Assembly: GCA_947303335.1 (NCBI GenBank)
Contig: CAMYYB010000016.1
Coordinates: 1 to 45,464, forward strand
Reading direction: 5' to 3'
Source of the DNA: an uncultured Bacteroidales bacterium
Lineage (GTDB): Bacteria; Bacteroidota; Bacteroidia; Bacteroidales; F082
Length of the DNA stretch: 45,464 nucleotides
Below are positions 39,954 through 45,464 of the stretch, piece after piece (position 1 is the stretch's first letter; each line of letters begins with the position of its first letter). The translations under genes were made by a program, and so were the position numbers. Under the pieces are notes generated by a model. That model did no database searches. It saw only the letters and a list, made by a program, of their open reading frames with translations, and had not been told where the DNA came from.

Positions 39954-40094
39954 GAAGCGTTATGCTTCCTTGTACTTGAGAACCTAGGAAATTTTCAAGC
40001 ATAGTGAAACAAGGGGTTGTATAATGGCTTCACGCTTATAGCGTGGGCTGTTATTACATTTTGTTTTACGGGTTTTCCTAGGACCTTCAAGTAC
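39954..40094 (+). ncRNA. Candidate structured 5' leader / regulatory RNA
   Basis: GAAGC/GCTTC (39954-39968) forms a first hairpin. A long-range stem then joins GTACTTGA-GAA-CCTAGGAAA (39972-39991) with TTTTCCTAGG-ACCT-TCAAGTAC (40073-40094), two helices of 8 and 9 bp separated by an internal loop. It encloses an inner hairpin CACGC/GCGTG (40031-40045). I do not recognise it as a named riboswitch. It could be an attenuator or a free-standing small RNA for the two-gene unit downstream. Confidence 0.5.
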
Positions 40095-40191
40095 GATGTG
40101 ATATAACACAGCACACGCTTCTTTTGTTTGGTGTGCCTTCGAAGACAATGTAACACAACAAATCATTAACTAATTACAAATCAAACAAAAG

Positions 40192-40560
40192 ATGAAAAAC
40201 AGTAAATCGAAAAAGAAAGCTATCGCGCTTTCGTTTGGGGTGACTGCCATGTTGCTGACGGCTACCAACTTGAATGCCCAATATTTAAATAATCGTGGAC
40301 TGTTCGGAAGGGGAAGCAATGCTGAATACGGTAATCGGAACTACAGCGAAATGCAACTCACGGTAAACACTCAAGATTTTGGTCAAGATGTTCCTCTCGG
40401 GAGCGGTATCGTTATTCTGATAGGAACAGGACTATGTTATGTTGTGCTTAAAAAAAGGAGGACAAGCAATGAAAAAGCTGACAATCATTTGGGTTGCCTT
40501 TATGCTGACACTTGGACTTTCACAGTGCAAGAAAGAACAGATTGGCCCACAAAACACTGA
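40192..40560 (+). CDS. Small exported protein with sorting-signal-like C-terminal tail; likely frameshift at A7
   Basis: The 122-residue frame has an N-terminal signal (MKNSKSKKKAIALSFGVTAMLLTATNLNAQ) and a short polar middle. It then has PLGSGIVILIGTGLCYVVLKKRR: a short motif, one hydrophobic helix and a basic patch, the tripartite layout of PEP-CTERM-type sorting tails. As written the frame continues 29 residues past KKRR and runs 92 bp into the next gene. One more A in the A7 tract at 40450-40456 would end the protein as KKKEDKQ at a TGA overlapping the next ATG (ATGA), a far more normal arrangement. The function is unknown; pairing with the following FISUMP-like lipoprotein suggests a surface role. 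Confidence 0.7.
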   Translation: MKNSKSKKKAIALSFGVTAMLLTATNLNAQYLNNRGLFGRGSNAEYGNRNYSEMQLTVNTQDFGQDVPLGSGIVILIGTGLCYVVLKKRRTSNEKADNHLGCLYADTWTFTVQERTDWPTKH

Positions 40561-42091
40561 AGACGAAACGGTCTGTATCACTGTAAAAGTCGGCAAAAAC
40601 GGTTCAAAAGCTGGTGTTGACCCCTACAATGAGAAAATCACTTTCAACAATGGTGACTTGCTGTATGTTGGTTACAACAACGCCTCTGTTGGCTGTCTGA
40701 CCTACAATAGTAGGAACGATAGTTTTAGTGGTAGCCTTAATCTGACCGAAAGCGGTGCGCAGCCTTTGCATTTCTATTACTTGGGTGGAAATTATGCTAC
40801 TTATGTCGGTGCCGATCAATACACTGTCGACATCAGCAACCAAAAGAATAATGCAAATGGCTACTATCCTGTAATTTCCTACGGCACTTCCACCACCGAT
40901 TATACCTCAGGAATGACTTCCTACACCACCACTTTGTTCAACAAGTGCGCTTTGGTGAAGTTCAATGTGAACACATCTTCTGAAGCAGCTACTTGCTTGA
41001 AAGGAATGAATAACTTGGTGTCGGTGGATTTCGCTGAGAACACTATAACCTATAGTCAAAAAGGCAAAGGCATAATCACTTTGCCTGCTGGCAGTGGTGA
41101 GAAATGGGCTATCCTTTTGCCGCAAGGAGCGATGGATGCAGGAGAGGTCGGCTCTGCTTGTTCAGATGATGGATGGTACAAGGGAACAAGAGGTGCCATG
41201 CCTGCCATTGAGAATAATGGCTACCTGACTGATGGCATTTTAGTGGAAGTCAACGCCGAAGTTGAAGTTCCACAGGGCGCCCTCAGAGGTCTGTTCACTA
41301 TCAATAGCGATGGCGATAAGGTGTTTTTTTCGAAAGGAAATCTGCAATACATTGGCAGCGCGGCTACACCTTACTGGAAGTTTGCTGACAGCCAATTGAC
41401 TTATCTCGGAAACCATGGACAAGGTTCTTCTGCGACAAATGTTGACCGTGACTTGTTCGGTTGGGGCACAAGCGGCTACAGTCATGGAGCGGTATGTTAC
41501 CAACCTTGGAGCACAAGCGAAACGAGCAGCGACTATTACGTATATGGACAAAATGCTACCAATCTTTATGACCAGTCAGGAATGGCAGATTGGGGTGTCA
41601 ACCCTATCAGCAACGGTGGCAACACTCCCAACCAATGGCGCACATTGACTAAGGATGAATGGAAGTATGTCTTCAATTCTCGAAGTACCGCTTCTGGAAT
41701 CCGGTATGCCAAAGCAAGGGTAAACGGAGTACATGGTATAATTCTGCTGCCTGACGATTGGAACAGCTCTTTTTATAGCCTAAGCCTCTCCAACAATAGC
41801 GGAGCCTATTACGAAAGCAACCCAATCCAAATTGAATGGGGTGGGGACTGGAATGTGCTTGAGCAGCATGGAGCGGTGTTTTTGCCTGCAGCGGGCTATC
41901 GTGAAGGGACTTCGGTTTCAGGGATTTCGTCGGGTAGTTATTTGGGAATGGGGTGGTATTGGTCAGCCTCTTACTATAATAGCGACAGAGCGTATCATTT
42001 GCGATTTGGCAATTCGACCATGAATCCTGATTATTCTTTTGGTAATCGTTATGTCGGGAATGCGGTCCGTTTGGTGCGCGATGCGGAATAA
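40469..42091 (+). CDS. FISUMP-like lipoprotein (major paralogous domain), surface protein
   Basis: The start is chosen at 40469 (MKKLTIIWVAF) because an AGGAGG stretch lies about 10 bases upstream and a lipobox (LSQC) follows. The 540-residue product has an N-terminal beta-rich domain of the fimbrillin/Mfa-like kind (TVKVGKNGSKAGVDPYNEKITFNNGDLLYV...ALVKFNVNT). The C-terminal part resembles the Fibrobacter succinogenes major paralogous domain, with a C-lectin-like fold: WRTLTKDEWKYVFNSR, GIILLPDDW, GAVFLPAAGYR, MGWYWSASYY, YVGNAVRLVRD. It is probably surface exposed and part of a large paralogous set. The fold is also used by diversity-generating retroelement targets, but no reverse transcriptase or template lies in this window. 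Confidence 0.82.
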   Translation: MKKLTIIWVAFMLTLGLSQCKKEQIGPQNTEDETVCITVKVGKNGSKAGVDPYNEKITFNNGDLLYVGYNNASVGCLTYNSRNDSFSGSLNLTESGAQPLHFYYLGGNYATYVGADQYTVDISNQKNNANGYYPVISYGTSTTDYTSGMTSYTTTLFNKCALVKFNVNTSSEAATCLKGMNNLVSVDFAENTITYSQKGKGIITLPAGSGEKWAILLPQGAMDAGEVGSACSDDGWYKGTRGAMPAIENNGYLTDGILVEVNAEVEVPQGALRGLFTINSDGDKVFFSKGNLQYIGSAATPYWKFADSQLTYLGNHGQGSSATNVDRDLFGWGTSGYSHGAVCYQPWSTSETSSDYYVYGQNATNLYDQSGMADWGVNPISNGGNTPNQWRTLTKDEWKYVFNSRSTASGIRYAKARVNGVHGIILLPDDWNSSFYSLSLSNNSGAYYESNPIQIEWGGDWNVLEQHGAVFLPAAGYREGTSVSGISSGSYLGMGWYWSASYYNSDRAYHLRFGNSTMNPDYSFGNRYVGNAVRLVRDAE

Positions 42092-42118
42092 TCCAAAGAA
42101 CTGAAATAACAAAGGTTT

Positions 42119-42218
42119 GTAGAGACGTGCCATGGCGCGTCTCTACGTGTTTTATGTAGGGACGCACCGCGTGCGTCCGCCAAAAACCATATGCGGACAC
42201 ATTCGATGTGTCCCTACA
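42119..42218. repeat. Cluster of three REP-like palindromes
   Basis: Hairpin 1 is GTAGAGACG/CGTCTCTAC (42119-42146) with an inner GCC/GGC. Hairpin 2 is GGACGCAC/GTGCGTCC around CGC (42160-42178). Hairpin 3 is GGACACAT/ATGTGTCC around TCG (42195-42213). TGTAGGGA (42155-42162) can also pair with TCCCTACA (42211-42218), enclosing hairpins 2 and 3. It resembles RAYT-mobilised REP elements. Confidence 0.8.
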
Positions 42219-42274
42219 AGGTTGGGATTGTAGGGCTGTCGTATTACACCCTAGAATAAGAAAGGTAGAAAGAT

Positions 42275-42366
42275 AGTATACTTTCTTTATGTAACTTAGT
42301 ATACTAACTTTAGATAAGATAGTATATTAACTTTGGATAAGATAGTATACTTACTTTACATAGGCA
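42275..42366. repeat. Four 23-bp direct repeats with GTATAC core
   Basis: Units start at 42275, 42298, 42321 and 42344, each beginning AGTATA(C/T)T followed by a CTTT block and AT-rich filler. The 23-bp spacing is exact in all three intervals. Three units contain the palindrome GTATAC. It resembles an iteron or a multi-site operator array. Confidence 0.75.
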
Positions 42367-42546
42367 TTTTGGGCAGGTTTATTTGGGTAAGTTTGGCTTA
42401 CGGTTTGTTTGCCATTGCCGACTTTATAACTCCAAAGGAATGTTGACGTAATCCGCGCTATGGAACATCGTACCATCAATTAGTAAATCATATTTTGGGA
42501 TTGTTGGCGGCAAGACCACCAAGTGATACCATAGAATTTTAGATTT

Positions 42547-42744
42547 TCACTTTTTCTTCACGTAATCCTTCATCTTGGCTTTGCCCCAGATGAGTTCCAT
42601 GATTTTTAGGGACTCTTGGACACTCATGTTGCCTCGGGCTTCGAGGTTGCGCTGGAAGAAGAGGCAGTCGAAGCATGGCGGGCTCTGATAGGGAGTAATC
42701 CCGTGAAGTCTACCTTTCGTAATCGATAGTAGTCGGAATCTCAA
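42547..42744 (-). pseudogene. Duplicated 3' fragment of the hydrogenase-like gene
   Basis: The last 40 codons (FFQRNLEARGNMSVQESLK to DYVKKK) are almost identical to the C terminus of the complete gene at 42787-44166, differing at only a few positions. The first 25 codons have no counterpart and partly overlap a hairpin, so the open frame is accidental. It is a partial tandem duplication and carries none of the H-cluster ligands. Confidence 0.85.
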
Positions 42745-42774
42745 AAAAAAATCGAGATTCCGACTACTATCGAT
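42722..42774. repeat. 21-bp perfect inverted repeat with A-rich loop
   Basis: Positions 42722-42742 and 42754-42774 are perfect reverse complements (ATCGATAGTAGTCGGAATCT and partner), with an 11-base loop containing eight to nine A residues. In the leftward transcript the U run is inside the loop, not after the stem, so it is not a standard terminator. It sits exactly between the complete hydrogenase-like gene and its duplicated 3' fragment. Confidence 0.88.
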
Positions 42775-42786
42775 GATAATCAGAGA

Positions 42787-44166
42787 TCACTTGTTCTTCA
42801 CATAGTCATTCATTTTGGCTTTGCCCCAGATGAGTTCCATGATTTTCAGGGACTCTTGGACACTCATGTTGCCTCGGGCTTCGAGGTTGCGCTGGATGAA
42901 GACGCAGTCGCTCATCTCGGCATTGTCGCAGACGATGTCGTGGGCTAAGGCATCGCAGGTCGGTGCTCCGCAGATGCCGCAGTCGGTCTGAGGCAGGCGG
43001 GCGCGGTATTCGTCAATCTTCTTCATCTTTTCTAAGGCGATGGCGATGTTGTCGTCAAGGACGAGCATTGAGCGCGGTTTGATGTCGCCCACCTTCATGT
43101 GGCGCATCAGATAGTTGCTCTCTTCTTCCAGTTCGTGGTCCTTGGTCTGTTCGCCTTTGCGTTCACGGTCGGCAATCTTGCGGGCACGTCCGAACACGCG
43201 TTCGCAGATGAGGAAGCGGTTGTCGCAGGTCAGGATGCCCCCCGGACAGCTCTGGTCGCAGGCGCGCAGCTCGAGGAAGTCGACGTTTTCAATCTCTTCG
43301 TTCTCCACTTTTTCAAGGAATTCGATGACGTTATGGATTTCGTCGATGGAGTAGGAATGCTGTGCTGACGAAAGGCGGCGTTCGCCGTTGGTCAATGAGG
43401 TCAGCACGCCATCGGCTGAAAGTTGCGAGACGGGCAGCTTCTGCTCCTTGTAACCGTGTCCTTGTTTCTTGATCTCCTTGTATACGCGGTTGTAGAGCGC
43501 GTCCATGTTAATCACCCCGTCGACCAAAGACTTCTCTTCACCCACAGGGCTTTTCACGGCGGCAATCTTAGCCGCACAAGGGGTGATGTAGAAGATGCCG
43601 ATTTGGTCGTCTTTCAGGTCCATTTCCTCTTTCACTTTGCGGCGGATATACATGGCGCTGATGTCCAGGGGTGCCCGCAGGGGTATGAGGTTCTCGGTCA
43701 GGCCGGGGAACTTCACCTGAATGAGGCGCACGATGGCCGGACAGAAGGTGGAGATGAGGGGCTTGATGTCGGGATGCTCGGCGGCATAGCGGTTTTTGGC
43801 TGCCGTATAAATGGGTATGGAGGACTCCGTTTCCAGTACGTAAGTGAACCCCAGCTCTTTCAGGATGCCGTAGATGCGCGACACGGTAATCTCGTTGGGG
43901 AACTGTCCGAAGAAGACGGCAGGGATAAGAGCCACCCGGATAGGGTAGTTGAAGATGGACTCGAAGTCGTCTTGCTCGATAAAGATGGAGTGTGTTGGGC
44001 ACACCTTGAAGCAGTTGCCGCAATCGATGCAGCGGTCGGGCATCAGGACGGCTTTGCCGTCACGCACGCGCAAGGCTTCGGTGGGACAGCTCTTCATGCA
44101 GCGTGAGCAGCCGATGCAGGTGTCTTCGTCAATTTTCAAAGCGTGAAAGAAAGGAGTCTTTTCCAT
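42787..44166 (-). CDS. [FeFe]-hydrogenase-like Fe-S protein (HsfB/sensory type)
   Basis: The start is set at 44166 (MEKTPFFHALKIDEDTCIGC); upstream residues come from a repeat leader. The 459-residue protein has two 4Fe-4S ferredoxin motifs (CIGCSRCMKSCP, CIDCGNCFKVCP) and then a hydrogenase large-subunit domain. The H-cluster Cys positions appear as STFCPAIVRL (L1), ITPCAAKIAAV (L2) and LRACDQSCPGG (L3), the non-canonical forms seen in putative sensory hydrogenases. A C-terminal Fe-S motif, TDCGICGAPTCDALAHDIV, follows. Catalytic H2 turnover is therefore doubtful and H2 or redox sensing more likely. The RsbW-like ATPase and DRTGG genes directly upstream fit a signalling module seen near NADH-dependent hydrogenases in anaerobes. 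Confidence 0.88.
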   Translation of the reverse strand: MEKTPFFHALKIDEDTCIGCSRCMKSCPTEALRVRDGKAVLMPDRCIDCGNCFKVCPTHSIFIEQDDFESIFNYPIRVALIPAVFFGQFPNEITVSRIYGILKELGFTYVLETESSIPIYTAAKNRYAAEHPDIKPLISTFCPAIVRLIQVKFPGLTENLIPLRAPLDISAMYIRRKVKEEMDLKDDQIGIFYITPCAAKIAAVKSPVGEEKSLVDGVINMDALYNRVYKEIKKQGHGYKEQKLPVSQLSADGVLTSLTNGERRLSSAQHSYSIDEIHNVIEFLEKVENEEIENVDFLELRACDQSCPGGILTCDNRFLICERVFGRARKIADRERKGEQTKDHELEEESNYLMRHMKVGDIKPRSMLVLDDNIAIALEKMKKIDEYRARLPQTDCGICGAPTCDALAHDIVCDNAEMSDCVFIQRNLEARGNMSVQESLKIMELIWGKAKMNDYVKNK

Positions 44167-44168
44167 AG

Positions 44169-44203
44169 TGTTGAGTTGTTGATTGTTGAATCGTTGAATT
44201 GTT
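44169..44203 (-). promoter_or_regulatory. CAACAATT short-repeat leader before the hydrogenase-like gene
   Basis: Leftward reading gives tandem CAACAATTCAA-type units 3-38 bases before the ATG at 44166. Beyond it, 44204-44360 is similar to 45184-45310, the leader of the DRTGG gene. Confidence 0.55.
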
Positions 44204-44361
44204 GTGGATACACTTCGTGTAGAAATGCTTGCATTCGGCGAAGCCAAATTGTTCAAAAATCTGATTCCAAAATCTTACAAAATCATTCTATAACTATAAC
44301 CATTTGATTTTTGATGGATTTTATTTTTGATTTTAGAAAGATTTCTTTGCGAAGCAAATCC

Positions 44362-44775
44362 CTAAGCAAAATTGACCTCCATCTCGACGGTGGTGCCAAC
44401 ACCGACGGTGGACTGTACGTTGAGTTTATCGACATTTTTCTGTATGTTCGGCAGACCCATACCCGCGCCGAAGCCCATGTTGCGGACCTCGGGTGAGGCG
44501 GTGGAGTGGCCTTCCTGCATGGCCCAGTCGATATCGGGGATGCCGGGACCGGTGTCTACAACTTTCAAGATGATTTTGTCAGGCTCGATGTCGGCATAGA
44601 TGGTGCCTCCGTAGGCGTGGGCGATGGCATTCACCTCGGCCTCGTAAAGGGCTACTACCACCCGTTTGACGATTTGAGGACTGATGTTAAGCTGTTTCAA
44701 GGTCTTCTTGATGGCGCTCGATGCGGCTCCGGCGTTTACAAAGTCCGCTTCATATACTTGGTATTCTAAGTGCAT
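44362..44775 (-). CDS. RsbW-like ATP-binding protein (anti-sigma factor kinase family)
   Basis: The product is a 137-residue HATPase_c protein. The N box is in ALYEAEVNAIAHAYGG, the G1 box in VVDTGPGIPDID and the G2 box in GFGAGMGLPNIQKNVDKL. It is a lone ATPase domain without dimerisation or receiver parts, as in RsbW/SpoIIAB. It may phosphorylate or bind a partner in response to the neighbouring Fe-S protein. The DRTGG gene lies 22 bp upstream and the hydrogenase-like gene about 195 bp downstream, all leftward. Confidence 0.9.
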   Translation of the reverse strand: MHLEYQVYEADFVNAGAASSAIKKTLKQLNISPQIVKRVVVALYEAEVNAIAHAYGGTIYADIEPDKIILKVVDTGPGIPDIDWAMQEGHSTASPEVRNMGFGAGMGLPNIQKNVDKLNVQSTVGVGTTVEMEVNFA

Positions 44776-44797
44776 AGCAAAGTGTATTGGTTAGACA

Positions 44798-45142
44798 TCA
44801 GAAAATGGGTTGCATACCCGCGTTGAAAAGCAGTCCGCAGGCCTTGAACATGGAGAAGTCGCTTTCCATGACCACCATGCCTTCGTCCTCGGCTTCCTCG
44901 ATCATCTCCTCCGAGGCTTTTTTCCTTCTAACGAGGACGATGATGTCGAGGTTGCCCATCTCGCAGGTACGGATGGTCTGCATATTGCATAAACCCGTCA
45001 GAATCACGGGGTTGTAGTCGCCCAAGGTGAGCACATCGCTCATCAGGTCGGAGGCGAAGGCGGTCTCATGTTCCTCTTCCAAGCGGTCGTGACCGCAAAG
45101 CACCTTGGCGTTCAAAAGTTCAGATATTTCTCTGAGTTTCAT
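44798..45142 (-). CDS. DRTGG-domain protein
   Basis: The 114-residue protein matches the DRTGG domain family: MKLREISELLNAKVLCGHD, then FASDLMSDVLTLGDYNPVILTGL, IIVLVRRKKASEEMIEEAEDEGMVVMESDFSMFKACGLLFNAG. Stand-alone DRTGG proteins of this size are commonly encoded beside RsbW-like ATPases and Fe-S hydrogenase-like proteins in anaerobes. They are presumed ligand-binding or signalling partners. It is the first visible gene of the leftward module; further members would lie beyond the window edge. Confidence 0.88.
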   Translation of the reverse strand: MKLREISELLNAKVLCGHDRLEEEHETAFASDLMSDVLTLGDYNPVILTGLCNMQTIRTCEMGNLDIIVLVRRKKASEEMIEEAEDEGMVVMESDFSMFKACGLLFNAGMQPIF

Positions 45143-45464
45143 TGTATTGTTGAGTTGTTGATTGTTTAATCGTTTAATTGTTGGTGGGATTGCTTCGCAA
45201 GAAATTGTTCAAAAATCTTTTCCAAAATCATTCAAAATCAATTTCTTATATTATTGATAGATTTTCATTTTGATTTTTGACAGATTTCTTGGCCAAGGCC
45301 AATTCCATTTTTGATAATAAATACTGCCACAAAAATAGGTCTTTTTTTTGATAGATAAGAGGGAAAAACGGTTTTTTGTTGGAAAAAAACTTTCTATGGC
45401 TATCTTGACTGCAAAAACCTCACTTTTTGAACAATTTCGAATGTGAGCCCACACGCACAAGTTT
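45143..45464. other. Gene-free stretch: DRTGG leader and AT-rich DNA
   Basis: It contains a CAACAATT/AAACAATT leader (45144-45183) and a block similar to 44204-44360 (ATTGTTCAAAAATCT, TTCCAAAATC, TTCAAAATC). AT-rich DNA without a supported gene continues to the window edge. A short leftward frame at 45251 has no supporting features. Confidence 0.5.

Larger units (their letters stand above)
39632..40191. other. Gene-free stretch: AT-rich spacer plus structured leader
   Basis: A 104-codon frame at 39665 lacks a promoter, start context or family similarity and is not annotated. The right half, from the promoter box at 39905, is a long structured leader of the small gene at 40192. Confidence 0.55.
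42092..42546. other. Gene-free stretch with REP-like palindromes and 23-bp tandem array
   Basis: No coding sequence is supported. It contains three consecutive palindromes (42119-42218) and a four-unit 23-bp array (42275-42366). The remainder up to 42546 shows nothing recognisable. Confidence 0.6.

Noticed and set aside
39665-39979. 104-codon rightward frame
   Set aside because: No promoter or start context; it crosses the promoter and first hairpin of the structured leader and ends in it. Composition is unlike a protein family.
40469-42091. Diversity-generating retroelement target
   Set aside because: The C-lectin-like C terminus would fit, but there is no reverse transcriptase, Avd or template repeat in the window, so the idea cannot be supported here.
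41673-42200. Leftward open frame of 175 codons under the FISUMP-like gene end
   Set aside because: It is antisense to a well-supported lipoprotein and crosses REP palindromes; no signature is seen.
42722-42774. Intrinsic terminator for the hydrogenase-like gene
   Set aside because: The U run would be in the loop rather than after the stem, so standard termination is not expected on either strand.
43423-44106. Rightward open frame of 227 codons
   Set aside because: It is antisense to the hydrogenase-like gene, which has clear Fe-S and H-cluster motifs.
45251-45460. 69-codon leftward frame at the right edge
   Set aside because: AT-rich DNA with no recognisable motif, overlapping the repeated leader block.

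Overview
The window looks like a chromosomal segment of an anaerobic, probably gut-associated member of the Bacteroidales. The evidence is indirect but consistent. Many genes are preceded by the Bacteroidota -7 box TAnnTTTG and few by a Shine-Dalgarno sequence. Bacteroidota-typical families are present (DUF5606, PorT, DUF4254 next to a GT9 glycosyltransferase, PCMD, DUF4476, FISUMP-like lipoprotein), together with lipid A genes, a menaquinone methyltransferase and class 1B PyrD/PyrK.

Layout. 1-1384 holds a truncated pepD. 1492-6346 is a rightward run of two small lipoproteins, then a steroid 5-alpha-reductase, an old-yellow-enzyme flavoprotein and a short-chain dehydrogenase, tightly packed and closed by an overlapping secreted PCMD protein. 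These three enzyme families match the set described in gut Bacteroidales for allo/iso bile-acid formation (5AR, 5BR, 3beta-HSDH), and this is the strongest functional story in the window. 6422-9514 carries DUF5606, pyrK-pyrD and a DUF4476 protein. 9515-13238 is an accessory zone with a truncated RhuM gene, a decayed McrBC-like restriction locus, a second scrap of the RhuM start and an AAA/DUF4143 ATPase flanked by repeats. murB, a Bro-N gene, two overlapping GT4 glycosyltransferases and tRNA-Glu follow. 17681-22134 is a leftward cell-envelope and menaquinone block (aspC, DUF4254, GT9, ubiE/menG, porT).

22766-26212 is the lipid A block lpxD-lpxC-lpxA, with an LpxC that lacks the FabZ fusion usual in this phylum. 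A pnuC-like transporter converges on it. 27127-31549 is a compact leftward operon (an LTA-synthase-like protein that has lost catalytic residues, SUI1, an MscS channel, an esterase). 31614-38664 carries an M23 peptidase, rluA, dnaB, a Cas4-like/DUF2779 nuclease paired with a DnaQ-type exonuclease, acylphosphatase and DUF493. 39138-42091 has a toxin-antitoxin pair and a long structured leader followed by a small tail-anchored protein and a FISUMP-like lipoprotein. 42547-45142 is a sensory [FeFe]-hydrogenase-like module (Fe-S protein, RsbW-like ATPase, DRTGG protein) with a partial duplication of the hydrogenase 3' end.

The non-coding DNA is unusually rich in structure. There are three arrays of degenerate 11-bp tandem units (two sharing about 180 bp of flank), a perfect 4 x 23-bp array, REP-like palindromes, a 21-bp perfect hairpin, and short CAACAATT-type leaders in front of four leftward genes. 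All assignments are from reading the sequence; no database search was run.
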